This document shows, piece by piece, positions 26,801-35,567 of a DNA stretch of 64,000 bases (the stretch's first letter is position 1; each line of letters starts with the position of its first letter). The notes beneath the pieces were generated by a model that saw only the letters and a program-made list of their open reading frames with translations, had not been told where the DNA came from and searched no databases. The DNA comes from CAWEFA01 sp963851385 (GTDB taxonomy: Bacteria > Bacteroidota > Bacteroidia > Bacteroidales > DTGW01), in assembly GCA_963851385.1 (NCBI GenBank), contig CAWKPE010000032.1, positions 161,604-225,603 on the forward strand, read 5' to 3'. The position numbers were made by a program, and so were the translations under genes.

Positions 26801-27749
26801 TTGTATTATTCACAATTGTTGGTAATGAATTGTTTATACTTATGGCACCGCCGTTAGAACCATAATTATTAGCAAAAAGATCATCAATTAACAACGGTTT
26901 TGATCCATTAATAGCTATTAAACCTGTAGCACTGTTATTACAGATTATATTATTTATAATACTTGGATTTGAACCTGATAAATAAATGGCATTTATATTT
27001 TGATTTAATGTATTATTTTTTATTGTTCCATTAGAACCTAAGTAATCTAATACAATGCTATTTTTATTATTGCTGAAAGTATTTTTAAAAATATAAGGGT
27101 TTGCTGCATCACACCAAATTGTGGCTTTAAAAGCTGCTAAATGGTTGTCAGTATTACTATAAAATGTGTTTTGCTTTATCTGGGCATTTGATTGAAAGAT
27201 AAATATCGAATTGCCTGAAATATGATTAAAATTTGAATTTGAAACTAAAATATTATTATTTCCATAAAGGTAAAGACAACCCTGATATTCAACATTATTA
27301 TTGGTTTTACAGTATGTAAATTTGCAATAACAAAATTTTGAAGAATCTGAGTTTTCTATTATTTTGAGGCCCTGCCATGCCCCTAATGTATCATTACTAC
27401 CGCTAAAATTATTTGTGTCTTTAACTGTAAAAGTAATAGAGTCTCCTTGAGTTCCAATTGCGTTAATTGAAGCATATAAAGCCACAATTTGATAATATCC
27501 CTGAAACTCAACACGAGTTCCGGGAATAAAAGTCAAATGAACACCATATGACAGATTAACATTTCCAGTGACTTTTACCAAACTAGCGTTTAATATACTA
27601 TCTTTCGTAATGTTACCACTTAAGTTAATTGTTTGAGAAAAAGAAGATCCCAGAATAGAAAACAAAATAAAAGCTAACGAAAATTCTACTTTATATTTCG
27701 TAATTAATAAAAATATAAAGGATTTGGTTTTTATGCATACGTATTTCAT
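23814..27749 (-). CDS. T9SS-exported beta-helix/Ig surface protein 3
   Basis: 1311 residues. The N-terminus is longer than in the other two: a basic stretch, then a hydrophobic segment (about 23-38) ending GSSFSQ, so a later signal-peptide start is possible. Two beta-helix blocks with Asn-rich turns (INNSLPTIVNNTICNNSA type) each close with an anchor-Q-like motif. Two Ig-like domains, the shared stem, and a type A sorting domain (CHPNPFNNFTTISYYL ... LKLIKTE) follow. The first part of the sorting domain is identical to that of protein 1 and the rest is different. It is the first gene of the triplet, with 744 bp of upstream non-coding DNA that should hold the promoter. Confidence 0.88.
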   Translation of the reverse strand: MKYVCIKTKSFIFLLITKYKVEFSLAFILFSILGSSFSQTINLSGNITKDSILNASLVKVTGNVNLSYGVHLTFIPGTRVEFQGYYQIVALYASINAIGTQGDSITFTVKDTNNFSGSNDTLGAWQGLKIIENSDSSKFCYCKFTYCKTNNNVEYQGCLYLYGNNNILVSNSNFNHISGNSIFIFQSNAQIKQNTFYSNTDNHLAAFKATIWCDAANPYIFKNTFSNNKNSIVLDYLGSNGTIKNNTLNQNINAIYLSGSNPSIINNIICNNSATGLIAINGSKPLLIDDLFANNYGSNGGAISINNSLPTIVNNTICNNSAVNGGGIYSTNSANAHIYNTILWGNSASTSGSQVCINLVHSSPDFINCDIQGGTAAFGLTGGATFNGINQSNITTNPLFVGASGGAGLSYSGLTANWNINTTSPCINAGLSIIPDVDIPLKDLAGNNRISNAIIDLGAYENRIGSIQPPCADITSNTEWIADTVIINCDLAVKNGYTLTIDPGTVVQFQGYYKLNIQGTLKAIGKAGKVILFTVKDTNNFYGDGNTAGGWHGIRFDNSSGIMDNNDTSYIEYCRFENGKSITDSGGAIYVKSFNRLIIDHSFFYNNLAKICGAAICCDHSNINISHSTFNKNLMIYHHSNSGTAISCNYSNLNLSGLLIINNTGPDPIIITGSESVIIENSIIANNTGGGVYNSNASVTFINSDIVNNYTYYTDISLSSVTLLNSNVLFINSILRGNYNLTTPIQIALIDNISQASFINCNLQSSYLYGNVTFQNDIDGPPAFINPTLGAGSSYNAISNDWSMFAISPCINAGTTSVNNITFPSTDFAGNPRVNGGIIDIGAFENQSSKLQFVTQPIGGSLCEGDIVSLMVSVSDTATYQWQKDGQDIPGANEPVYKISSVNGNDEGNYICIAGNAYGNAYSNPAFLNINTAPEITDQPSSSLIIKNSPVSLNIKADGSKPLSYAWQKDGINLPDTTNKVNIDSFNINYEGSYICKVTNGCGSIYSTPVMLSLAPSICMVTVSAPKVGDNGHNLIVWNKESKIKYSRFNIYRESAVAGYYDSIGSVSYSKTGIFEDTLVNPKQQAYLYKITAVDSNNVETDINSSLLHKTIHLITTTGEQGGIQLEWDQYIGFPYRTYYIYRSSNGTDFLPVDSIASSTRAWTDDTVVGPNDTLYYYISVKNPAGTCYPNGNLKAGSDIYSQSVSNMEDNRIRSTGITKASANEFNLSCHPNPFNNFTTISYYLQKTSDVMLEVYNTMGESISILINARQEAGFHNYHFNSNSIGLSPGVYILKFKAGNIFKTLKLIKTE
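24109..24713 (-). repeat. 605-bp shared block in surface protein 3
   Basis: Third copy of the block. It shares extra flanking identity only with copy 1, on both sides (24026-24108 and 24715-24780). Confidence 0.85.
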
Positions 27750-28493
27750 ATTCTAAGTTTTAATGTTTTTTAATTTTAAGACAATAAAATGTAAAGACAT
27801 ATGGATCGTACCTAATATATTGAAGATTCGGTATAACAATAATAACTAATTTTGTTTTCCATAAAATTGAATTATTAGTTTCTCGTAAAATGCATGTGTA
27901 GTTAAAATTTATTTTAGTTTAACTATTTGCTCTAAATTTTACCACTATTTAAGAAATTACGAATTTTGTTTTTAAGATACTGTCATTGATAATTTTCAAT
28001 AATAAAGAAAATCTTTATAAGGACAAATAATAACAAGAAATAGAAAATAGATTATAAAAAAACAAACCAAAGAGACATGTTTTGTCCGCAAATTTTCATG
28101 ACGTTATTTCGAACCCGGTATTTTGTGAAAATCTAACAGATTGCATATCAATAGGTTTTTAGGAGTAATTTAGATGGTTATTTTGATTGAAAATTAGGAA
28201 AATAAAGCTGAAATTCCAAACTTCAAATCAAAATTAATTATTTTAGTTAATAATACTAAGTAATATGTTCTTATACAGATTTTTACAAGTACAAGAAATC
28301 ACGGAGTCAATTCTTTTGTTAATATCAAAATTCTTTAGTAATGAAAAATTTAAATTATTAATTTATTCCAGCTAAAAAATTAATGTCAGCAAAAAGATAT
28401 TATAACTTTGTTATCGAGAATTATTTTTTGAATTTTTACATTTAGATAAAATAATCTTCTGATTATTAATTAATTTATAAAATCATTATTTAA
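27750..28493. other. Gene-free AT-rich region
   Basis: Between two divergent genes. I see no open frame with coding character, no strong hairpin and no repeat. It must hold promoters for the surface-protein operon (-) and the J-domain gene (+), but no good match to TTTG-N19-TAnnTTTG stands out. Confidence 0.5.
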
Positions 28494-29057
28494 GTGACCG
28501 ATTATTATGAAATATTGAAAATACCTTATGCAGCAACTCTTAATGATTTGAAACATGCCTATAGAAAATTAGCATATGAATACCATCCTGATGTAAGCAA
28601 GTTACCAAATGCTCGACAACTTTTTATACAACTAAATGAAGCTTATGAATACCTGTTAAACAAGTTAAAACTTGAACAGGAATTAAAGCATAGAAAAGCA
28701 AAGACATATGAAGAAACAGCTCAAAGTATAATAGATACATGGATGGCTGGTGAGCGGGAACGTATCAGAAAAAGGGCCAATATGCATGCCGATATGAAGT
28801 TCAGAAATTTTAAGAAAACAAAAGTTTTCAGAACTACTGAGATTCTGACTAAATACCTTAATATTACTATGCTTCTATTTGGATTTATTGTAATTTTTGG
28901 AGCAATATACGGGACATGGCAGCAATTTAAATCTGATAAAAGTGAAGTTAATGCACCTAATATTGCCAGTGCTGTTCTGGTAGGTTTCTTAGGAATATTA
29001 ATGACTTCATATTTAATTTATAAAATCAGAAATGAAATTAAAGCAGACAATTTTTAA
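28494..29057 (+). CDS. Membrane-anchored J-domain protein (DnaJ-like)
   Basis: 187 residues. The start is a GTG, directly before the canonical DYYEILKI opening of J domains. J domain about 3-60 with the HPD motif at 31-33 (EYHPDVSK). A charged helix region follows, then two hydrophobic segments (about 120-140 and 160-178). J proteins stimulate DnaK ATPase; with membrane helices this one would recruit DnaK to the inner membrane. It lacks the Gly/Phe and zinc regions of true DnaJ. It is convergent with rimM, the two stop codons being almost adjacent. Confidence 0.85.
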   Translation: MTDYYEILKIPYAATLNDLKHAYRKLAYEYHPDVSKLPNARQLFIQLNEAYEYLLNKLKLEQELKHRKAKTYEETAQSIIDTWMAGERERIRKRANMHADMKFRNFKKTKVFRTTEILTKYLNITMLLFGFIVIFGAIYGTWQQFKSDKSEVNAPNIASAVLVGFLGILMTSYLIYKIRNEIKADNF

Positions 29058-29059
29058 TT

Positions 29060-29581
29060 CTATTTATTTAAATCTAACAATCCATCAGGTGGATTAACAA
29101 ATACAGTATTAGAAAGATCATCAATTTTAACTACGATATTTTCATTAAAAGGAATAAGAATTTCACGATTTCCTTGTAAAACCTGAAGTAGATAATTATC
29201 CTTGTAATTAATAACTGATTTTACAATTCCTAAAATCTCTTTTTTTGTATTGATTACTCTATAATCTTTAATATCCACGGAAAAAGAAAAAGTACTGGAT
29301 TTCCGTCTTTTCGATTCCTCGACACAAACTTCAAGTCCAATCAATTCTTCCATTTCTTCAGCCGTGTTTATATCTTCTAACTTTATTACAGCAGAATTTT
29401 CATTGCGAAGAATAAATGAAGAAACAAAAAACGGAACAGGTAATCCATCAATAAGCAAAAAGACCCATTCCGTTTTTTCAATTTTTTTTGGAAAACCACT
29501 ATCACTTAATATTAATGCTTCGCCTTCAAAACCTTGAAGTTTGCTAAGTTTTCCGATATGTCGGTGATTTTCAGCAAGCAT
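29060..29581 (-). CDS. rimM: Ribosome maturation factor RimM
   Basis: 173 residues. RimM binds S19 and helps assemble the 30S head. The N-terminal RimM barrel begins at IGKLSKLQGFEGEALI and includes the EMEELIGLEV strand. The C-terminal PRC-barrel-like half has ILGIVKSVINYKDNYLLQV and REILIPFNENIVVKID. The frame extends to a TTG at 29593, but ATG 29581 fits the family start better. It follows rpsP by only a few bases, the standard rpsP-rimM pairing. The usual trmD and rplS are not next to it. Confidence 0.9.
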   Translation of the reverse strand: MLAENHRHIGKLSKLQGFEGEALILSDSGFPKKIEKTEWVFLLIDGLPVPFFVSSFILRNENSAVIKLEDINTAEEMEELIGLEVCVEESKRRKSSTFSFSVDIKDYRVINTKKEILGIVKSVINYKDNYLLQVLQGNREILIPFNENIVVKIDDLSNTVFVNPPDGLLDLNK

Positions 29582-29598
29582 TGCTTTAGGCAAGTTGC

Positions 29599-30126
29599 CT
29601 ATTTAGATTCTTCAGTCTTTTCCGAATTTTCTGTAGTTTCTGTACTATCAGTTGTTTCTGATGATACCTGAGCAAGTTTGCCAGCAATTGCAGTTGCTTT
29701 ATCTTCACGCACTTTGCTTTCAATTTCTAAACGCTCTTTTTTTAATTTTTCATTTTTGACCTTTACTTCATCAAGCTTAATTAGTTGCTTCTTTTCTTTC
29801 TCTTCAAGCCAAGTTTGAAATCTAGTGTCAACTTGTTCATTGGTAAGTGCACCTTTTTTTACTCCATTAAGTAAATGGTTTTTATACAACACACCTTTAA
29901 CTGATAAAATACTTCTACAAGTATCTGAAGGTTGAGCGCCAGTTTGCAGCCAATACAATGCTCTATCAAAATCTAATTCAATAGTAGCAGGATTTGTCTT
30001 TGGGTAGTATTTACCCAATTGTTCAATGTATTTGCCATCTCGTGGCGCCCTGCTATCAGCTACCACGATGTGGTAGAAAGGAATTTTTTTACGACCCATA
30101 CGGGCTAATCTGATTTTTACGGGCAT
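29599..30126 (-). CDS. rpsP: 30S ribosomal protein S16 with C-terminal extension
   Basis: 175 residues. The first about 80 residues are S16 (MPVKIRLARMGRKKIPFYHI, SRAPRDGKYIEQLG, ALYWLQTGAQPS). Minimal S16 is about 80-90 residues; the rest is a highly charged, Lys/Glu-rich, probably coiled tail ending in a Ser/Thr/Glu stretch. Tails like this are normal for S16 in Bacteroidetes. A good -7 element lies about 45 bp upstream. First gene of the rpsP-rimM operon. Confidence 0.95.
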   Translation of the reverse strand: MPVKIRLARMGRKKIPFYHIVVADSRAPRDGKYIEQLGKYYPKTNPATIELDFDRALYWLQTGAQPSDTCRSILSVKGVLYKNHLLNGVKKGALTNEQVDTRFQTWLEEKEKKQLIKLDEVKVKNEKLKKERLEIESKVREDKATAIAGKLAQVSSETTDSTETTENSEKTEESK

Positions 30127-30169
30127 AACTAAACGCTTTTAAATTTAACCTGTTTTTATTTTGAGTTTG

Positions 30170-30177
30170 CAAATATA
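30170..30177 (-). promoter_or_regulatory. Promoter -7 element of rpsP-rimM
   Basis: TATATTTG on the - strand is a perfect TAnnTTTG match 44-51 nt before the rpsP start. No clear TTTG element is seen 19-21 nt further upstream, so only half of the promoter is supported. Confidence 0.5.
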
Positions 30178-30834
30178 GGACAATAATTGAAAAACTTAAT
30201 ACCGTATAAAAAGAAAAAAAATGTTCGTTAAAGTAGAATTATTGTTATTAATGATTTTTATTCATGAACAAATTTTTATGATTGACTATTACTTAATCTT
30301 TTCTTAAACTCATAATTAACTTATAATTACTGTACTTTTGAATTTTTAAAATATAAAAATTTAGGTTAATAATTGTAATTAAAAATTTCATAAAAAACTA
30401 ATTAACAATGAATTACAATATATTATATCTATTTCATTTCTAACTGGCAAATGCAATTTGACTTTATAAAATTATCGCCTACTCAATAAAAGTTATTATT
30501 AAATTAACCTAAAATGGACAAAAGGCATTAACTTAACCTATTTTATTTAACGAAAATTCATTAAATTTGATTAGAACATTAATTCTGGAAATAAAAAATT
30601 GCTGCAATTCTAAAGAAGACAGAATTAAAAATTCTATATAGTTTTAAATGTATGCTTGTTGAGAATAATTTAATTTTAAAATATAAGTTGTAATAAATAA
30701 AACCAGCGTCTTAAACAAATCGTAATAGCATAAATGATTTAAAATTAAGAATTGAGTTAGTTGCAAAATTTAGTGAACAAAACTTCTTCTTTTGTTCTAC
30801 TCAAAGGTGGTTGTTGGATTGAAGTAATTAAACT
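30178..30834. other. Gene-free AT-rich region upstream of recQ
   Basis: About 650 bp with stops in all frames and no hairpin, repeat or RNA gene I can support. It separates divergent rpsP and recQ. Confidence 0.5.
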
Positions 30835-33024
30835 ATGGCAATACTTGAAGAACAGTCGCTTATTAATTATTTAAAAAAATACTTTGGATTTAGCAGTTTC
30901 AAGGGCAACCAGGAAGCGATTATTAAAAATATGCTTTCTGGTAACGATACTTTTGTTCTCATGCCTACAGGGGGAGGCAAATCACTATGCTACCAATTAC
31001 CTGCTCTGCTAATGGATGGAACGGCTGTTGTAATTTCTCCGCTAATAGCCTTAATGAAAAATCAGGTTGATTCAATGCGTAGTTTCAGCGAAGAAGATGG
31101 TGTAGCCCATTTTCTAAACTCATCTCTTACCAAAGTTCAAATTGGTAAAGTAAAAGAAGATATCCTTGCAAAAAAAACCAAGCTACTCTATGTAGCTCCT
31201 GAATCATTGACAAAAGAAGAAAATGTAGTATTCCTTAAACAAGTTACTGTTTCATTTTATGCTGTTGATGAAGCACATTGTATATCAGAATGGGGTCACG
31301 ATTTCAGACCAGAATACAGGAGAATCAGACCAATAATTAATCAAATAGGTAATGCGCCAATTATTGCTTTAACAGCAACTGCTACTCCAAAAGTTCAGAA
31401 TGATATTCAGAAAAACCTTGAGATGATGGACGCTACCATTTTCAAATCGTCTTTTAACCGGCCAAACCTGTACTATGAGATACGTCCAAAGATTGAAGCT
31501 TCAAAACAGATTATTAAATACATAAAGAATAATCCTGGCAAATCAGGTATTGTTTATTGCCTAAGCCGCAAGAAAGTTGAAGAAATGACTGAACTGCTGC
31601 AGGTAAATGGTATAAGAGCACTCCCATATCATGCCGGCATGGATGCTGTTACTCGTTCAACTAACCAGGATAAGTTCCTGATGGAAGAGGCTGAAGTTAT
31701 TGTTGCTACAATAGCTTTCGGCATGGGCATTGATAAACCCGATGTGCGATTTGTCATTCATTACGACATTCCTAAAAGTCTTGAAGGTTATTACCAGGAA
31801 ACGGGTCGTGCAGGCCGTGATGGTGGCGAAGGACAATGTATAACATTCTATCGCTATCAGGACATTCAAAAACTTGAAAAATTCATGCAGGGGAAACCAG
31901 TTGCTGAGCAGGAAATTGGCAGACAACTTCTCCAGGAAACTGTTTCTTATGCAGAAACATCTGTTTGTCGGCGAAGATTTCTACTTTATTACTTTGGTGA
32001 AATTTATGAAAAAGATAATTGTGAAAATTGTGATAATTGTGTTCATCCAAAAACCCAATTCGAAGGACAAGATTATGTTTTACAAGTACTAGATTGTATT
32101 CTTACAGTTAAAGAAAAATTTAAAACTGAGCATATCTCAAATATACTTTCTGGAAACTTATCATCAGCTATAAAATCATACAAACATCATAAACTTGAAA
32201 TTTTTGGTTCTGGAGGTGAAAAAAACGTGAAATTCTGGAATGCTGTAATCAGGCAAATGCTGGTGGCTCAGTTTCTGCAAAAGGATATTGAAAATTATGG
32301 ACTTTTAAAAGTAGCCCCGGCCGGATTAAAATTTATGGATAAGCCAGAATCTATACTGCTTACAGAAGATCATGACTACGAAGTTGAATCGGATGAAGAC
32401 CAGGCTTTTGCACCTTCTAAAACTACAACGGTCGATGAAGAATTATTGCATATACTGAAAGATTTAAGAAAGAAAATTGCCAAGCAAAAGAATCTTCCTC
32501 CTTTTGTAATTTTTCAGGATCCATCACTTGAAGATATGGCAATACAATATCCAATTACGCTGGAAGAATTACAAAATATTATTGGAGTAGGTTCTGGAAA
32601 AGCCCAGCGCTACGGGAAGGAATTTATTGAAATAATTAAGGCTTATGTGGAAGAAAAAGAAATTATTCGGCCACAGGACATGGTTGTAAAATCCGTAGTA
32701 AATAAATCAGGGATGAAAGTATTTATTATCCAAAGCATTGACCGAAAAATGATGCTTGAAGATATAGCTGCTGCAAAAGGTCTTGAAATGAGCGATCTGC
32801 TTACTGAAATTGAAGCAATTATTAACAGCGGTACCAAATTGAACCTGGATTACTATATTGACGAAATTCTTGATGATGAACATCAGCAGGAGGTTTATGA
32901 TTATTTTCGCGAAGCAGAAACTGAATCATTGCAGGATGCTCTTGATGAGTTAGGAGAAGAAGATTATTCCGAAGAAGATATTAGATTGATGCGTATTAAG
33001 TTCTTGTCTGAAATGGGTAATTAG
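30835..33024 (+). CDS. recQ: ATP-dependent DNA helicase RecQ
   Basis: 729 residues. RecQ is a 3'-5' DNA helicase of recombination and repair. Helicase motif I is MPTGGGKS (about 43-50), motif II DEAH lies in FYAVDEAHCISEWGHDFRP, and the arginine-finger region is YYQETGRAGRDG. The RecQ zinc-binding Cys set (C-RRR ... CENCDNC) follows, then the RQC winged helix, and an HRDC domain (about 535-610). About 100 residues beyond HRDC form an acidic C-terminal extension ending in a DxxEEDYSEEDI stretch, typical for long Bacteroidetes RecQ. It is a single gene. Confidence 0.95.
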   Translation: MAILEEQSLINYLKKYFGFSSFKGNQEAIIKNMLSGNDTFVLMPTGGGKSLCYQLPALLMDGTAVVISPLIALMKNQVDSMRSFSEEDGVAHFLNSSLTKVQIGKVKEDILAKKTKLLYVAPESLTKEENVVFLKQVTVSFYAVDEAHCISEWGHDFRPEYRRIRPIINQIGNAPIIALTATATPKVQNDIQKNLEMMDATIFKSSFNRPNLYYEIRPKIEASKQIIKYIKNNPGKSGIVYCLSRKKVEEMTELLQVNGIRALPYHAGMDAVTRSTNQDKFLMEEAEVIVATIAFGMGIDKPDVRFVIHYDIPKSLEGYYQETGRAGRDGGEGQCITFYRYQDIQKLEKFMQGKPVAEQEIGRQLLQETVSYAETSVCRRRFLLYYFGEIYEKDNCENCDNCVHPKTQFEGQDYVLQVLDCILTVKEKFKTEHISNILSGNLSSAIKSYKHHKLEIFGSGGEKNVKFWNAVIRQMLVAQFLQKDIENYGLLKVAPAGLKFMDKPESILLTEDHDYEVESDEDQAFAPSKTTTVDEELLHILKDLRKKIAKQKNLPPFVIFQDPSLEDMAIQYPITLEELQNIIGVGSGKAQRYGKEFIEIIKAYVEEKEIIRPQDMVVKSVVNKSGMKVFIIQSIDRKMMLEDIAAAKGLEMSDLLTEIEAIINSGTKLNLDYYIDEILDDEHQQEVYDYFREAETESLQDALDELGEEDYSEEDIRLMRIKFLSEMGN

Positions 33025-33199
33025 TTTTGCCTGGCTTGGAAAAGCTTTAGCCATAGAGGAAAATGATGTCATGACAAGGATTAACGATATATAGTTTTTG
33101 AAGGTCGTGATGTTTTAATTTTTTTATCAAAATTACTTTAATGAAGGGTTACTTTTTCTTCATTTTATATATTAATAGTTGTATAAATTTAAAACGCAA

Positions 33200-33295
33200 A
33201 TGAAGATGAGAACACTATTAATGAAGGGTGAAGTAACTGATGTGTTATTTATATTGGTAATAGGAGCATTATTAGCATTTTTATTATTCATGTAA
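33200..33295 (+). CDS. Possible 31-residue single-pass membrane peptide
   Basis: ATG at 33200 opens a 31-codon frame. It encodes a short basic N-terminus (MKMRTLLMKG), an acidic patch and then one hydrophobic stretch of about 16 residues (LFILVIGALLAFLLFM) up to TAA. There is no clear ribosome binding site. It lies between recQ and the convergent ABC permease. It could be a real small membrane protein or chance in AT-rich DNA. Confidence 0.25.
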   Translation: MKMRTLLMKGEVTDVLFILVIGALLAFLLFM

Positions 33296-33299
33296 TAAA

Positions 33300-34451
33300 C
33301 TACACCTGCAAAGGCAAGGATTTCGAATCGAAAGCATCGCGAAGACCATTGCCTATATAGTTTAAAGCAAGCACCAATAACATAATTGAAAAGCCAGGTA
33401 ATAATGCAAGGTAAGCTTTATTTAGTATTATATATCCATAGTGATCTTTTATCATATTTCCCCATGAGGGCATAGGTGGTTGAATACCTATTCCTAAGAA
33501 ACTTAAACCTGCTTCCAACAGAATTGCAGATGCAAAATTTGCTGCCGAAATGATAATTACCGAACCTAAAGTATTTGGTAAAATATGTTTTGTTAAAATC
33601 CTGAAATTGCTAAAACCCATTGCCCTGCATGCTTCAATAAAATCCTTTTCACGAATGCTTAGTACCTGACCTCGTACAATTCTTGCTACTTCTACCCACA
33701 TAGTCAGCCCAACTGCCACAAATATTTGCCAGAAACCTTTTCCTAAAACTAAAGTGATAGAAATTACCATTAATAATGTAGGTACCGACCATGTAACATT
33801 AACTATCCACATTACAATTGAATCAACCCAACCTTTGTAAAATCCTGCTAAAGCTCCTAAAACTAATCCTAATAACAAAGAAATAGTGACTGCAATAAAT
33901 CCAACGGATAATGATATTCTGGCACCGATTATCAAACGGCTTAACATATCACGTCCAAATCTATCTGTGCCGAGTAAAAACTTCACTTTTTGTATGTTAT
34001 TTTTAATTATATATTCTTCAACCTGTTTAATATGACGATCGGTTGGTTTAAAAAAAGAGTTTAACGCGTACTTCTCTGTTAATGACTCATCAGGAATATC
34101 GCTGTACCTTCTAATTACCAATGAATCCTTGAGAAAATAATATGAATTAATAGGAATAATCTCAAATTCGGAAAGCTGTCCAAATAACATTTTTTTCAAA
34201 AAAGTCACTTTGTCAACTTCAACATTCAAGGGTTTTTTTACGAATAACACACTGAATCCTGGAGATTTTGCAGCAATTTCAACGCATTGACGATTGGCGT
34301 ATGGAGAATTATCAGGAGTAATTAAATATCCGAGCATGGCAATTAAAGAAATAAATGCAATAAAAACCAAACCAGCCAGAGCCAAACGGTTTTTGCAAAA
34401 TTTCTTCCAAACAGAAATATTCTCAGTTATCTGTAAACCCTGTTTTTCCAT
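33300..34451 (-). CDS. ABC transporter permease, DppC/OppC family
   Basis: 383 residues. It is an inner-membrane subunit of a peptide or nickel-type ABC importer. The N-terminal OppC_N helix is at about 24-48. An extra soluble stretch of roughly 100 residues follows, then five transmembrane helices. The binding-protein-dependent transport signature is EACRAMGFSNFRILTKHILPN (the EAA loop), followed by FASAILLEAGLSFLGIGIQPP. No ATPase, partner permease or binding protein is adjacent, so the rest of the transporter is elsewhere. It overlaps the end of the glycosyltransferase gene by 25 nt. Confidence 0.88.
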   Translation of the reverse strand: MEKQGLQITENISVWKKFCKNRLALAGLVFIAFISLIAMLGYLITPDNSPYANRQCVEIAAKSPGFSVLFVKKPLNVEVDKVTFLKKMLFGQLSEFEIIPINSYYFLKDSLVIRRYSDIPDESLTEKYALNSFFKPTDRHIKQVEEYIIKNNIQKVKFLLGTDRFGRDMLSRLIIGARISLSVGFIAVTISLLLGLVLGALAGFYKGWVDSIVMWIVNVTWSVPTLLMVISITLVLGKGFWQIFVAVGLTMWVEVARIVRGQVLSIREKDFIEACRAMGFSNFRILTKHILPNTLGSVIIISAANFASAILLEAGLSFLGIGIQPPMPSWGNMIKDHYGYIILNKAYLALLPGFSIMLLVLALNYIGNGLRDAFDSKSLPLQV

Positions 34452-35551
34452 TTAAACTTACCTACATTACCATAAATTGCCATATAAACTATAAAAAACG
34501 GATATATTATTTGTGCCAGCCAAATGTATTTCAGAATAATTTTCTTTTCAAAAAATTTGGCATAAGAATTTAAGAGAAACAAATCTGCAAGCGATTTTAT
34601 AATAAGTAGAATAGCAAACCATATAAAAAAATAAGACAAAAATAGTCCCAAGAAAAAACTTAGTGAAATTGCCAGGTTTGTTATAAATACCAGTACTGCG
34701 ACAGAAATTATATCTAAATCATTATAATGCCGGGATTTTGAAGTCCAACGTTTATGTTGCGATAGGAAACTCTTAATATCAGGTGCAGCATTGGTAAAAG
34801 CCAGAGCTTTTTCTGACTTTAAAAACCTGATTTCTTTTGGCCATTTTTGTTTAACCGATAACAAGAGAAAAAGGTCATCACCTGATGCTAGTTCAGGTTT
34901 CAAATTTGAAGCTGTTTCCAGGTATGCCTCCTTTGTAAAAGCTAAATTAGCTCCATTGCACATTATCGGATGATTTAAAATAGATGCACTTGCTCCTGAA
35001 GCAACCAATCCCATAATTTCAATTGATTGCATTTGTTCTAATAAACTCTTTTCTCCTGAATAAAGTATGGGTCCGATAATAAGCTTAGGTTTATGCAGAT
35101 AATAAAATGAAGCGAATGCCGAAAGCCAATGTTTTCCTACTCTACAATCAGCATCAACGGTTATTATTAATTTTCCCTTTACTTTAGAAATTGCCGAAGC
35201 GAGCGCTTGTTTCTTACCATAAACATTTCCTGGTAAATCTAATATGTTTAAATTTTTATGCTTCTCTTTAAATTTTTCTGCAATAGCAAGCGTGTTATCT
35301 TCAGAATGATCATTAACTACGAATACTTCAAAACCTGATTGTTCAAAATCCTGTACGACAACATCCGATAATATATTTGATATATGAGATTCTTCATTTC
35401 GTGCTGGAATAATTATCGAAATAAATAAATTTTTAGTGTTAATGGTAGTTTCAAAAGCAGGATATTTTTTCCAGGCTATATAAAAAATAATAATGAGGAT
35501 GGCATAAATTAATAATAACGCAAAAGAAAAGAGAATAAAAAAAAAGTACAT
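34427..35551 (-). CDS. Membrane-associated family 2 glycosyltransferase
   Basis: 374 residues from ATG 35551, chosen because it starts just before the N-terminal membrane helix (MYFFFILFSFALLLIYAI) and lies 16 nt past the histidine kinase stop. Frames that start earlier would overlap that gene. The GT-A catalytic domain starts with ISIIIPARNEE. The DxD-like motif is VDADC, a GDDLFLL segment takes the place of the family 'ED' motif, and HKRWTSKSRHY stands for the Q/RxxRW motif. Three C-terminal membrane helices follow. It probably transfers a sugar to a lipid or polysaccharide at the membrane; acceptor unknown. Confidence 0.85.
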   Translation of the reverse strand: MYFFFILFSFALLLIYAILIIIFYIAWKKYPAFETTINTKNLFISIIIPARNEESHISNILSDVVVQDFEQSGFEVFVVNDHSEDNTLAIAEKFKEKHKNLNILDLPGNVYGKKQALASAISKVKGKLIITVDADCRVGKHWLSAFASFYYLHKPKLIIGPILYSGEKSLLEQMQSIEIMGLVASGASASILNHPIMCNGANLAFTKEAYLETASNLKPELASGDDLFLLLSVKQKWPKEIRFLKSEKALAFTNAAPDIKSFLSQHKRWTSKSRHYNDLDIISVAVLVFITNLAISLSFFLGLFLSYFFIWFAILLIIKSLADLFLLNSYAKFFEKKIILKYIWLAQIIYPFFIVYMAIYGNVGKFKWKNRVYR

Positions 35552-35567
35552 TATTAAAACTGATATT

